Assembly (NCBI GenBank): GCA_030522415.1
Contig: CM060131.1
Location: 12,695,703 to 12,759,702, forward strand
Length of the DNA: 64,000 bases
Direction: 5' to 3'
Source: Channallabes apus
Taxonomy: Eukaryota > Chordata > Actinopteri > Siluriformes > Clariidae
The notes beneath the pieces were generated by a model. That model was given only the letters and a program-made list of their open reading frames with translations, ran no database searches and had not been told where the DNA came from. Of the stretch, positions 13,101-27,690 are shown one piece after another. The stretch's first letter is position 1. Every line of letters begins with the position of its first letter. The position numbers were made by a program, and so were the translations under genes.

Positions 13101-16100
13101 TGAAACCAAATCAAAATACTTTAATCTAATGTATCCTAGAATATTATTTAAAGTGCAAGTTATTTCTGGAAAGAATATTTTTTTTCTGTATAAATTAATG
13201 TTTTATGCTGGCACTTTTTCACAACAAGAAAGTATAAAGACAAAGACTGCTATTAAACTGCCTACTATAAAAACAATTATAATGATGTGATTATAATAAC
13301 TAATCATAAGCCATGAGACTTTCCCATAACATCTCTTGATTGCTCTGTAAGGTTCTGTAAGGAGGTTTTCTTTTTCTTTTCAGCTCTTTAAACATTAGAC
13401 GAGGCAGGGTATGCCACATAAAGAAATGAAGGGAGCAAGAGAGAGAGAGGGGGGAAGAACGGGAAAAGGAAGGAAGAGGAAAAGGAAAAAATGAGAGAAG
13501 GGTGGAAAGAGTAAAGGAGAACATACAGAATATAAAAGAGAAATAAAGAAAGGACAGAGGAAGGAAGAAAGGAATAAGAGAGTTATGAAGGAAGAAAGGA
13601 AAGATGAAAAGTGAAATACAGGGTAGAAAGAAAGGGAGAGGAATGTAGGAAGGAAGGAATGAAAGAAGGAAGGAAGGAATTAATAAATAGTAATGAAGAA
13701 GGGAGGGAGAGTGGAAGGAAAGAATGGAGACAGGAAGTGCAAAGAGAAAAAATTGTAAGGATGAAAGGAAGGAAGGAAGGAAGGAAGGAAGGAAGGAAGG
13801 AAGGAAGGAAGGGTGGAATGGATGAATGAAGCTAGGAAGAAATTAAGGAAGCAAGAAAGGATATACTGTAATAAAAGAAGGAAGGAAGCAAACAAGAATG
13901 AAGAAAGAAAGGATTAAAGAAAGTAAGGAGAGAGAAAGTAAGTGATGAAGGAATGAGAAATAGAGAGCAAGGGAGAGAAAGGAAAGAAGGAAGAGAAAAA
14001 TGAGGAAGGAAGTAAGGAAGGAAGGAGGAAGAGGAAGGTAAAGTACTCTTATGCATTACAAAAACATTTTTAAGTACAATCTAATTTTAAAGCAAGAAAC
14101 AGGGTGCTATATTATTAACATAATGAATGATGAGATGGTGAGATACGGTATAGAGGTTATAACCATGAAAATTCATTCATTCATTCATCTTCTATACCGC
14201 TTAATCCTGTGTTCAGGGTCGCGGGGGACCTGGAGCCTATCCCAGGAGGCTTAGGGCACAAGGCGGGGTACAACCTGGACAGGGTGCCAATCCATCGCAG
14301 GGCACACACACATACACACACTCACACACCCAATCACACACTACGGGCAATTTAGGAACGCCAATTAGCCTAACCTGCATATCTTTAGACTGTGGGAGGA
14401 AACCGGAGTACCCGGAGGAAACCCACCAAGCAGGGGGAGAACATGCAAACTCCATGCACACAGAGACGGGAATCGAGCCTGGCCAGGGAATCGAACCCAG
14501 ACCCTGGAGGTGTAAGGCGACAGTGCTAACCACTACACCACCGCGCCACCGCAACCATGAAAATAACTGACTTTATATTTCTAAATAAAAAAAGTCCTGT
14601 GATGATGTGTTTCACTCTCATAAGGCTTAACAGAACAAAAAAATTGCACATTTTACGAATTTAGCAGTATTGTAGTATAATATATTAGAACACACAGGGA
14701 AACTATATATTCGTAAGTCACCTTACAAGCGCCTTAACAGTGGAGTGCAGTACACTAGAAAGCAGGAAGAGGGGTGTGACCAAGATGTGGAAGAGTGAGA
14801 GAGAAGCAAACGCCACAGCAGGAGAGAGAGCGGTTTCTGTAGAGCTGTGCACGTACGCATGCACTACAAACGTCTGAGGAAAATGCAAACAGTTTATATT
14901 TTAGAAGTTATGTGATTAGACATACTGTACAGTTGGGAGAGATGTGAGGTTCGGGAAGAGATGCATACTCACTGTAAGAACCGCTGCGATTGGAATGGCT
15001 GCATTAATGAAAACTAAAAGGAAGATTAAAAAACAATAAATAAAACATTTTGTATTTAGAGAAAGAGCCTTCTGAAGAGAATTCTGCAACTTGCACCTCA
15101 TTCACATGGTCCATTGTTATGGAAACTAGGTCTGAATTTCCAGGTTAATTTCTTTTTCCAAAAAAAAAAAAAAGAAAAGAAAAGAAAAACAAGAAGAAAG
15201 AGCAGAAGGACGGAAGGAAAAAGGAGAGAGCAGGTGATAGATATAGAAAGGGAGGAGGGGGAAGGAAGAGAGAGAGGATGGAAGGAAAGAAGAAGAGAGA
15301 GAGAGGGGATGAAGAAAGGAAGAATATAATGAAGAAGGAAGAAAAAGTGAAAAAGTAGAGAAGCAAGAAAAAAAGAGAAAGGAAGGAAGGAAGGAATAAA
15401 GAGAGAAGAGAAGGAAAAGACAGAGAGGAAGGAAATAAGGAAGGTTTATGGTAAGGAAGAAAGCAGTGAGAGGAAAAGGAAGGAAGGAGAGGAAGAAAAG
15501 GAAAAAGAGAAAGAATGAAGGAGACAAGAATATAATGAGAATGGAAAAGAGAGAAACAGAGAACCTAGGAAGAAGAAAAATGAAAGAATAAAAAAGGCAA
15601 GGGAAAGAGAGGGGAAGGAAAGAAGGAGGAAGTGAGAGAAAAAGGAGGGAATGAAGAAAGGAAGGAGAGATAAAGAAAGAAGGAGAGAAGAATGATGAAG
15701 AGAGAGAGAGAAGAAGCAAGAAAGGAGGAAGGAAGGAACAAGGGAAAGGAGAGAGAGGAAAGACAAAGAGGAAGGAAGGAAGGTCAATTCTTAAGAAAAA
15801 AAAGAATCTTGTAATAAACTATAAAGACTTAATATTCTAAGCAGATCTGTTGTATAAAATCTTGAGATTTGTCATTATTACCATTACTGTACTTACCAGC
15901 ATCATTATAATCTCTAAACACACTTTAATCATTTTTAGATGCATTAAAAAAACATTTCTCCTTTCCATTTGACATAACTAGTTTATCAGAGGACATCGTA
16001 CTGGAGAGCGATGTGTAGAGGGCGAAGGCTCGAAGGCTGGTCAGCTCTTTTTTTCTTGTCTCCTCCACGCTGGATCTAAAGATGTGCTCCCAGGCATATA

Positions 16101-16168
16101 ATTTCAGCAGCTTAATGCCCCTCAACATCTCATTAGTCTTCTTCAATCTCTCACTGGAATACTCCTGC

Positions 16169-16208
<40 letters not shown>

Positions 16209-18543
16209 GTCTAAATGTGTTTCATGGTCTTCTGTTATAAAAAAAACAACAACAAAAAAAACTCTTTTTGAGTTTGCTGAAAAAGTAAAAATTTTCTTTG
16301 AATCACATGATTCATTCAGAAGATGGTGGATTCTCTTTTGAGTTTGTATTCTCTCAAGGTTTCATCTTTATCCTGTTTCAGAGACCATTCTCAACTTTGG
16401 TTTGCTCATTAGGGATCAACAAGGGATGTTCAAGTCAAACCAGGACTTTTGATGGTGAAAAATATCAACACAGTTATGAGAGTAAAAAATTATTATTATT
16501 TTTTTAACAAACATTCCTTAAAGCGTTTGCACCATTTACATGTTTTACTGCAGCTGTTGGCTTCAACATCCCGCATAAATCTGAATTTCTCTAAAGCTGC
16601 TTTGAGACAATGTAGACTGGTAAAAGTGATATACAAATAAAAATTTTATTGGCTTGAATTTCTCTTTTCTGACTTTTTCATTCATGTCTTGCAGTTATGT
16701 TTCGAGTACCAGCACTAATCCAAACTTTGGATTTTATTATACTTTACATTTTTTTTACTGCATTCAGTGGAAGTGGCCCAAATATTGTCACAACCCATTA
16801 TTATTTTGTTTCTGAGCCATGTAAACACAAAAAGACAGATTACGTTTTATTCATGCTGAGCCAACCTTGCTTTTTCACACAGCAAGACAAATTTGATTTA
16901 TTTCCAATTTTTTTTAAATCCAATTTTTACAATGAGTAACCAGTGAGCAAATTACAAGTGGCCACGTCTGAGCTGATTTTTCAGACTATAATTAAATTGA
17001 CTAGCCTTTGCCTAAAGGTTGGTATAGCAACAAGGTGGGTGAACAGTGCAATACTAGGTCTCATATACTGTATCAAGCTGGATACAAACTTTTTTCATTT
17101 AATTGCAAATTGATCTCAGGAGCATTTTCATCAAAATTATTGCACTTGTGAAAATCTAGTTGGTTTGAAATATTTATGTCGTACGAATGCTCATGAGTTC
17201 AATAATTTGAACCTTGATTTCAAACTGTATGAATGGCCAGAATGATCTGAAATTTCGTACACAATGCTTATTTATTTCAATTGAACGATTTATTTAATCT
17301 TTTATAAAACTGCCATTTAATAGTCTAACATAAATGAAAGTCAGAAAACACAAACAAATCATAAATTAAAAAAACAAGTTTGAGCAGTTGTAACAATTAA
17401 CACAGGTAAATCAAGTGTGCTGTAAACACACTTGGTGATTTATCAAGAAAAAATCCCTAAATGTTTCTAAAACTGGTGGAAATCTTTTGATTCGACTGGC
17501 ATCAAACAATTTAGATGGGTTTAGTGCTCACCAGTGTGCTTTTCTGTGCTCGTGAAAGCTGTGTAGCTACAAAGTACTGCAACGGTGCAAGAACAGCGAT
17601 TACTGCAGCTCCAATTAGAGCACTTATCCCCAATAAGTAGTACAGCAGGAAAACACCAAGAGTGATCTGTTGAAAAGAAAAAAAAAATCATAGTCCATCA
17701 CTGAAAAAAGAGATGTGTGCAACCTGATCTATAATTTTTAGATAATTTGACCTCCCAAAATTACCATTTGTTTATAATTATAACTATTAATTATTATAAC
17801 TATTAACTAGTGATACCAATGTTATCCTAGTATATTAAATACTACTATAAATACAGTGGAACCTTGGATTGTGAGTAACTTGGTCTGTGAGTGTTTTGCA
17901 ATAAAAAAGCAAAAAAATAAAAATAAATTGTTAATAAACGAAGGAATCATATCTAAGCCAGTGGTTCTTCTCTTACTACAGTATAACATTGTTAACATTG
18001 TGACAATGTATATGTGTGCTCACGTAAAGCAAAAGCAAGTATCATTTGAGAGGTTCCTTGTTCCAGATCCAGAGAACCAGAGTCTCTCTCTGTCAGAAAG
18101 CAGAGATTCCATTCGCGTGTGCATATGGAATCACTGCTGTAAAGGAAAAATAAAAACCTTTGATTGAAACCTTTGAAAAGAAAGTACAAACACACACTAA
18201 TGGAAACACTGCTCTGTCAGTATTCTTTTCAAAGGTAACATGCAGCTTATTTTTTTATGTATATATTTTGTATTAGTTATTTTTATATGAATAGGTTTGG
18301 GCTGGGAAACGAATTGTCAGAGATTCCATTATTTCTTATCAATATATCTTGATAAGATTATACATACTGTACATATAAGCATGTTTCCGGAATGAATTAT
18401 GCTCGTAATCCCAGGATTGACTGTACTATGGGTATGGAAATAATATTCAGATTTATGTAAATATTGCAGCTTCTGTCTGATATTCATACTTTTACACATA
18501 GAACTATATTAGAACCATAGAACACTATTGTTATAGTATATTA

Positions 18544-18575
<32 letters not shown>

Positions 18576-19605
18576 GTTTGTATCTGTCAACTTTAGATAC
18601 ACTGTCTGGCTTAAAAAGTAGCCATTTCAATTGGTCAAATTATTGTGCTGCTTCAAGCAAACAAAACAACTAAGGAAAATTGCAATTAGAGGAACTTGGT
18701 TAAGAATTCTTCAACATATCATCAAAACCTGGAAAGTGCTGGAAAGTGCTAACCCATAGTGCTGAAACATCAACTTGTTAAATCTAAAAATAAGAGCATT
18801 TCCATGTGCACACAATGTGAGGAGAACTCACAGGATTGGGACTAAACAACTGTGTGCATTAAGAAACCACTTGTTAGTGAGACTGATCAGGAAAAAGGTT
18901 TGAATTTGCTAGGGAGCATAGAGTTTGGAATAATAGAAAAGGCCATGTGGTTTGATGAGCACAGACCCTATTCCAGATTGAATGGCAGGTCTGGATAAGA
19001 AGGGAAGCCTATACACAAGTGATGCACCTATCATGCATAGTGGCCTCTGTACAAGCCTCTGGAGAAAGTGTTGTAATGAATGAACTGTAATGAATGATCA
19101 GATTATCATCTCATATACTGTACAGTATCATCTCATAAGAGTTTCTCTTCCCTGATGGCATTGGCATATTCCAGGCCTCAAATTGTGAAAGAGTGGTTAT
19201 GGGAGCATCAGGAATCATTTTCACACACATTGGACACCACATTGTGTGCTATAATTAATGCTACTTGTGATGGAAATTTGAATTGAGTGTGCATTTTTTA
19301 TTAATTTTTTGGCCAGGCAGTGTGATGTAACATTCTAACAATCTATGATGCTGTGTGTATACTGTAAATGTGATGTATAAATGCATGACTCTTACCTGCA
19401 CTGGCATTGCACACAGGTTAGGACACAGAAAGAAGAACCACAAGAGCTGCTCTGTGTCTCTCGCCACCAGATTGCAGATCTGAGAGATGGTCATGTCTCC
19501 CATGGACATGTTGGAGGTACTGAGGCGCATGATCTTATTGTAGATCTTATACTGAGAACATGAAACACATAGAGTAGATGAACGCCACAGAATGGTGCTG
19601 AAAAT

Positions 19606-19668
<63 letters not shown>

Positions 19669-22600
19669 GAGGTGTTTAAGTCAAACTGGGACTGAAATGT
19701 TTTTTGTGAATGAAAGCGTCAAACAGATTGACAAAAGACTTAAAGCACAGTGCAGCGATTAGACTCTTATTCATAGTAAATTAATTCTCAAACACTTCTT
19801 GGACATTACAGGAAGTCTGCTGGGAGATATTGCCACAACCCCCATTCAGTCCTGAGCCATTCAAGCCATTTCAATGTATATGCCATTAAAGGAGTTCCTG
19901 GGAGGCCAGGGTTTCAGACATGCAGGACGAGGTCAAGACAAGCAGGCAATCTGAACATGGCTCTGGTGTACTGAGAAAAATCTCTACCTTGATGGTATCC
20001 AACCACTAGATAAATGCTGGCATAAGTACATTAGTGTAGCAGGGGTTTGTCTAGAGAAATAAAAGGTACAGTAGTTTTCATAATTGTTTTGTTATTCTGC
20101 ACAAACAAAAGTTCTGGTTTGACTTGAACATCCCATGCCAATACACAGACTTCTATAACCTCATGATATTTACTGTAGTTGTTTAAATATGTACTGTATT
20201 TGAATGGTTGATATAATAACCTGGATGGCTCCCTTGATTTTAATCCCAGTCTCCATGGCGGCATAGTAAGACGCCTGTAGGAATGTCCTCTGGAGGAGCA
20301 AAGCTAGGAAGAGCAGCACTGCTAGCACATAGCTGTTTGCTAGAAATGCCTGAGAGGAAATGAAATGTATTCCTAGCAGCTTGACCTGTAACACAAATAA
20401 CGTTTGAATATTACAGATATTTTGACTACAGACTTTCCAATATGAAGTGTGATAATAATATAAAGACATATTTGTTTTTGTAATATACTGTACACTTCCC
20501 AGTCAAAAAATGACATACTCTAATGTTTCGTTTTGCTTTGATTACAGCACGCATTCACTGTGGCATCCTTCCTATAAATTTTTTTTGCAACAACATGCAT
20601 TTTCACACACAGTCACAGTCATTTCTCTTTAAGATTTTGTATAAAAGATGGAAGAGTCTTTTTGTCAGGCAATGTTGATATTTTTCTCTGGTCGAGTGTT
20701 AGCGTGCCTTAAGTCCCTTTTTGTTAATACATGCACATTAATGCAGCTGTGCAAGCCCTGGATATATGGTAATCGACACACATACAATTGTTCTGTGGAA
20801 CAGAGTGTTCCAAATTGTCACATTTTAGGCAAAGTGAGTCATGCTGACATCTTGCGTCAATCTTCTTGCTCTCAATGAAAAAGTGATATCACATGGTACA
20901 GGCCGTGTCTTGAATTTTATATCAAACGAGTAGAAAATTTAACAAATTTTCCAGTGCATCGTATCTTTTGCAAAATTAATCAGCTCTTCCCATGATCCTA
21001 CTAAAATCAGATCATACAGTGTAAAGAAGGAGAATGAGACAGAAATAGTTGCAGTTTTAGAGACAGTTGCAGTTATATTTTGTATGTGAAATTAGTTATA
21101 TGGGTCATTTTTTAGGTACATTTCACAAACAGAAGTACAAAAACAACGTTATTTCTCACTAAAACAAATAGTGCTTCAAGTTAGTAAATTCATTCAGGGT
21201 AACAGGGTAACCATTTATGGACCATTTATGGACATTATACATTTGAACATTCATGCACATTTGCACTCACCTTGTACATTTCTATTTCATTTAATTATTT
21301 ATTACATTATAGTTATTATAGTTATTCCGTATTTTCCATATACTGTGTACAGCCAGATTGTCTATATTTTGTACAGCTTCTTATATTTAAAGTTTTTAAA
21401 TTCTATTTTTTATAATTTATTTCTTATTGATAATCTTGATTTTAAGGACACGAGCGGTCGTAAAAGCATTTCACTGCATATTATACTGTGTATGATTATG
21501 TACGTATGTGACAATTATTATTATTTTTTTCATTTAACATATCTGCTAGCTGCAAGGCTTACACAGTAACATTTATTAAAGTATGGCATACTCACTTTAG
21601 CAACTTGTCAATGTTACTAAAGGAACTTCTTCCTGCAACTCAAAAACTATTTGTCCCGATACAAACTGACCAGCGTGGATCTTTCTCTCTCTTGCGCTGC
21701 GGAATTGTGGTTAATTGTCTCCCCTGCTTGGTCTTAGTGTGCGTCTCTCACTGGTATATCAACATCTGTGCACACATGTACTGTTTACTATAACACAGTG
21801 ACCACGTGTGTGTGCGTAAAACATATATTTTGGTTTATAATATAATTTTTGTTTATATATATTATATATAATATATATTTTTGTAATATACCATTTGTGA
21901 AAGCTACATGGCAGAAATGTTCAATTTGGCAACATGATGACAATCTTTAAGCTAAGTAAAGCACAGAATCTATGCAATGTTTGTATGATATTATAATATG
22001 TACAGTATAGTATTAAGCAAATATTATTTCCACACTGTAAAAAATTTAATTCTAACAGTAAAATACTGTATAAATGCTACAGAATAAAACCGTATTTCAC
22101 AAAACTTGGGATAACTGTAGAATTTACAGTGAAAAACTGTAATTAGTTTTACAGAGTAAGACCTTAAATTTAACAGTTAAAAACATATGAAAATATGGTT
22201 TATTGCAGTAAAATTTATGATATACTGTATTTATAAAAAGGAAACTCTCAGAGAAGGTATTTGTTACTAATATCATGAAGCATCAGTTTATATTTTATTA
22301 AACCTTCATTGATAGAGTTTAAAAATCAGAAAAATATCTACTCTGTAATAAAATAAACTTAAAAGATTTATGGTAAAAACCTGGCAGCTGTGGTTGGCAG
22401 AAATTTACCATAAAAATTACGGGAGCAACGTTATTGGTTGTACAGGACTGCACTCATTATACTGTATATTATACAGATTTTAATATATTTTTCTACGGTT
22501 TATAAATAAACCGTAAATTTTACGGTAAAAAACTGGCAGCTGTGGTTGCCAGACATTTACCATAAAAAATACGGTAGCAACACTATTGTTTGTACGGGAT

Positions 22601-25600
22601 TGCACTCATTATACTGAATATTTTACGGATATTAAAAATTTTTACGGTAAACTTCTGCCAACCACAGCTGCCGTTTTTTTTTACCGTAAAATGGACTATT
22701 TATTTTTTACAGTGCATTTAATTATCCATTTATCAAGAATGAAGCCAAGAAAAAAAAGATGCAGGCAAACTTTGTTGAATATATAACGGCCAGGTGGAAA
22801 AAAAAGTTATACTGTATGATGTTGTTCATCTGAGGTTGAATTTGTCTAATAACTGGACCCACTATGATCAGATGATTGTTATATTCTATTTTTCTTAGTG
22901 TTCCAGTATTGATTCTGTCGGTTTTGCAAGTACTCTTAGCTTTACTTTAAATATTAACATGCTCTTTTTAATATGGTTTCTATGGTAACAGTCTACTGTA
23001 TTCAATCTGACCTGTGAGGTGGATTCTCTGCATAATCTAAGCCTCATAAAAAAAAAATCTTCTTAGAATTTAACTATTGCAATTATATTATTAATTCCTG
23101 AATATTTCCTGTAACAAGACCTGACATATTTTAATCTCCTTAAGATTCTTATGAACTGTTATTCTGACCCTTTACTTTTGTACTACTGTAATTTGCAGTA
23201 CTGCAGTTTTACTCAAATGTATTACATGAAACATTGACTAATCTTGACTAATCTTTTGTCCCCTTTTGACATCTACTCTAAGCTAAGACCCAAACCCTTT
23301 GTTGAGCTAAATCATAAAATCCACAAATTAATTTGTGCAAAAGCATCATAGCTAAGACCTTTAAAAAACATGCATATGCAATAAAAAAATTCGGATTGTA
23401 GTTATTTCCAATTTTTAAAACATTTTAGTTTTTATCTAAAGTGGATAATATATAAGCAGATACCGGTGGCTCGATGGTGTGATTATCACGGCTGATATGG
23501 TGGACGATTCCAGAGATGCAGAGTGGTCCAGCGAAGCCCAGCAGGTCAGCCAGGAAGCGGTGAGTGATGCTGAGGAGTAGAGGGCCTCCAAATGCCTGTC
23601 TCAGAGCATACCAAATTGACTGTGGGCCTTGTGCAGGGACCATACCTCGCTCCTGCAATAACCCCCCCCCCCCCACACACACACACACACACCACACACA
23701 CACACATGTACATTTACTCATACAATGTATGCAATGCATAATTATATATATTAATGTTTACTCTTTAAAAAAAAGAATAGAATTGTATGAACTAATATAG
23801 TAATGTTCAAAATGAAGCAAATACACTTTTACATACAAATGCTATATTTAAAAACCAGATTTATTATTATTATTATTACTATTATTATTATTTGTTTGTA
23901 GTAGTAGTAATAGAGAATCTGTCTGTTACATGTCCTTATTTGTTTGTTTGTTTGAAATTCATTCAAAACCTGGCAATCATCATTAAGTAACCGAACCCCG
24001 CCCCCTGGTCTTTATGGCCTTTTCTACCATAATATTTTCTGCAACATTCATTTCTTTTTTGCTGTTGTTGAAAAAGGAAAAGGTTGAAAAGAAAATACAT
24101 TTAGTTATATAGAAATGTACCTTTAAGGTTGTTTTTTTTTCACAGTATTGTATGTAGAAAACTATAAGAAAATGGACTGATTACATTTTGTGTCCTCATT
24201 GTAATTCTTGTTGAAGCACATGATCAAACACAGAACTGTCGTAGAAATAGCTTGCTTGCTCACCAGGAACTATCTGAACATTTTGATTCATACACACACA
24301 TTCCATACAAACTTAAATAATTCTTTTGATTGTGAAAAGTTGCTTTGCGACAATGACAATTGTTAAAAGCGGAATACAAATAAAATTGAATTGAATTGAA
24401 TTGAAATAGCTTCATGCGCTCACCATCTTGGACTTTTACTGGACACTCTTGGTCTCAAAGTAAGACACAGTGGTTTAGTTGAAAGTGCAGTTCAGACTAG
24501 AGATAGTGAGTGTTCCTATTTTTCCACAGAAGCCAATTCTGGCTTCTCAGATTCTGTGTTCTTACCCACAAACTCTGACATTATTTTTAAACAACTGCAA
24601 AGTGCTTTTTGACTTTATCTACCTTTAGTGCACTGAAGGTCTTACGTAGCTTCTGGTAGTTAGTGAGTGCTCTCATGGCTATGGGCAGCTTGCCAATGGT
24701 TTTCAGGTCGATGGTCTGTTTGTGAGCCGATGTGATGAATGTGTTCATCCACCAGTATGTGCTCTTGGACAGCAGATTGACAAAAGGTTGAAGGAAACGC
24801 ACACCAAGGTCCTGCTGGTCTTCAGGAGGCTTCAGCTCGTTCGGGAATAGAAAGAATATGTAGCGCTGCAAAATGAGAGCACCAGAAAGACAACTATGAA
24901 AGATTAATTTAGCACAGCTCCCATCTACTGTATATAAATAAAATAAAAGATTTTTGTTTCTATATTACTGTAGGTCTTTCAATGCTATCTTTGTGTTTCA
25001 TATATTGGAGGACTGAAACCAGCCTCAGAAAATGTTCTGTCTGTCTGTATGTGTCTGTCCACCCAGGTTTTGACACAGCATCGCACAAAACTGGCTGGAC
25101 AGAATTTAAAGCCTTTACAGTTTGGCAGTACTTTGGTATTTGCCTTGAACTAAACCTGTGGCATAATTGAATTCAAAATGTTGAGTAGAAGTTATGAGCT
25201 CTTATGTGCCCAATTAAAAGCTTTTTTATTTATTTATTTTTTCAATTCCAGTGGAAGTAGAACAGTGTAATTAAGCTAGTTTAGAAGTTCAAACTGTGGG
25301 TGCATCTTAAATTGACTGCTGGATAGAATTTGATGAAACTTTAGTACTTAGATACAGTGGTGTGAAAAACTATTTGCCCCCCTCCTGATTTCTTATTCTT
25401 TTGCATGTTTGTCACACAAAATGTTTCTGATCATCAAACACATTTAACTATTAGTCAAAGATAACACAAGTAAACACAAAATGCAGTTTTTAAATGAGGG
25501 GTTTTATTATTTAGGGAGAAAAAAAAATCCAAACCTACATGGCCCTGTGTGAAAAAGTAATTGCCCCCTGAACCTAATAACTGGTTGGGCCACCCTTAGC

Positions 25601-27646
25601 AGCAATAACTGCAATCAAGCGTTTGCGATAACTTGCAACAAGTCTCTGGAGGAATTTTGGCCCACTCATCTTGTAATTGTTGTAATTCAACAATTATTGA
25701 ATTATTACAAAAAAATGTTGTAATTCAGCTTTATTTGAGGGTTTTCTAGCATGAACCGCCTTTTTAAGGTCATGCCACAACATCTCAATAGGATTCAGGT
25801 CAGGACTTTGACTAGGCCACTCCAAAGTCTTCATTTTGTTTTTCTTCAGCCATTCAGAGGTGGATTTGCTGGTGTGTTTTGGGTCATTGTCCTGCTGCAG
25901 CACCCAAGATCGCTTCAGCTTGAGTTGACGAACAGATGGCCGGACATTATCCTTCAGGATTTTTTGGTAGACAGTAGAATTCATGGTTCCATCTATCACA
26001 GCAAGCCTTCCAGGTCCTGAAGCAGCAAAACAACCCCAGAACATCACACTACCACCACCATATTTTACTGCTGGTATGATGTTCTTTTTCTGAAATGCTG
26101 TGTTACTTTTACGCCAGATGTAACGGGACACGCACCTTCCAAAAAGTTCAACTTTTGTCTCGTCGGTCCACAAGGTATTTTCCCAAAAGTCTTGGCAATC
26201 ATTGAGATGTTTTTTAGCAAAATTGAGACGAGCCTTAATGTTCTTTCTGCTTAAAAGTGGTTTGCGCCTTGGAAATCTGCCATGCAGGCCGTTTTTGCCC
26301 AGTCTATTTCTTATGGTGGAGTCGTGATCACTGACCTTAATTGAGGCAAGTGAGGCCTGCAGTTCTTTAGATGTTGTCCTGGGGTCTTTTGTGGCCTCTC
26401 GGATGAGTTGTCTCTGCGCTCTTGGGGTAATTTTGGTCGGCCGGTCACTCCTGGGAAGGTTCACCACTGTTCCATGTTTTTGCCATTTGTGGATAATGGC
26501 TCTCACTGTGGTTCGCTGGAGTCCCAAAGCTTTAGAAATGGCTTTATAACCTTTACCAGACTGATAGATCTCAATTACTTTTCTTCTCATTTGTTCCTGA
26601 ATTTGTTTGGATCTTGGCATGATGTCTAGCTTTTGAGGTGCTTTTGGTCTACTTCTCTGTGTCAGGTAGCTCCTATTTAAGTGATTTCTTGATTGAAACA
26701 GGTGTGGCAGTAATCAGGCCTGGGGGTGACTACAGAAATTGATCTCAGGTGTGATAAACCACAGTGAAGTTATTTTTTAACAAGGGGGGCAATCACTTTT
26801 TCACACAGGGCCATGTAGATTTTGAGTTTTTTTTCTCCCTTAATAACGTAAACTTTCATTTAAAAACTGCATTTTGTGTTCAATTATGTTATCTTTGACT
26901 AATAGTTAACGTTTTTTGATGAGCAGAAACATTTAAGTGTGACAAACATGCAAAAGAATAAGAAATCAGGAAGGGGGCAAATAGTTTTTCACACTGCATC
27001 TGCCTGAACTTTAACCTGCACCATAAATAAAATCCAAATGTTAATTAAAAGCAATGTTTTGTACAGTTATGTGCTGGATTTACTAATCTACTTTAAAATT
27101 TGCTACTAATAGGCTACTTTTAAGCAAACTAGCAAAAGACTTGTGAAAATTAAATGAATATGTGTGTCATCCTGTAAACTTTTGAGAATTCATTCGTTCA
27201 TTCATTCATTCTTCATCCTATCACATTCAGAGTCGATTCAGATAATCTATAAATAATTTGCAACACATAACTTCTTACTTTATAAACCACGAATGAACAT
27301 TATAGCAAAGATATTTCTTTCTTTTTTAATTAATTAATTTTTCAAACAAATTAGTTTGTCCTTACTGCAAAGGTCATGGCAAGATGCCAAGATTATGACA
27401 AAACCTCTATTCACCTCAGCCTGATAAACCGCTTAAAACAGGATAAAAGTGGTGGGTTTATTATCTACCCCCTCAGCTGGAAGGTAGGCCAGATGGACAG
27501 ATGTTGGTTCTAAAACAGTCAGAGTTCATTGTGGGCTATAATGACATGTGACGAAGATATTTTGTCATATGGCATAATTTTTTTAATGTCTTTCCTCTCC
27601 TAATCCTTCATAGACTGAAACTTTCTATGGTTTAATGTATTTAACA

Positions 27647-27690
<44 letters not shown>

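Noticed and set aside
13611..15787. Several long open frames (up to 197 codons) rich in Ser/Phe/Leu or Lys/Glu
   Set aside because: They are translations of GA/CT polypurine tracts; no real protein composition and overlapping in many frames.
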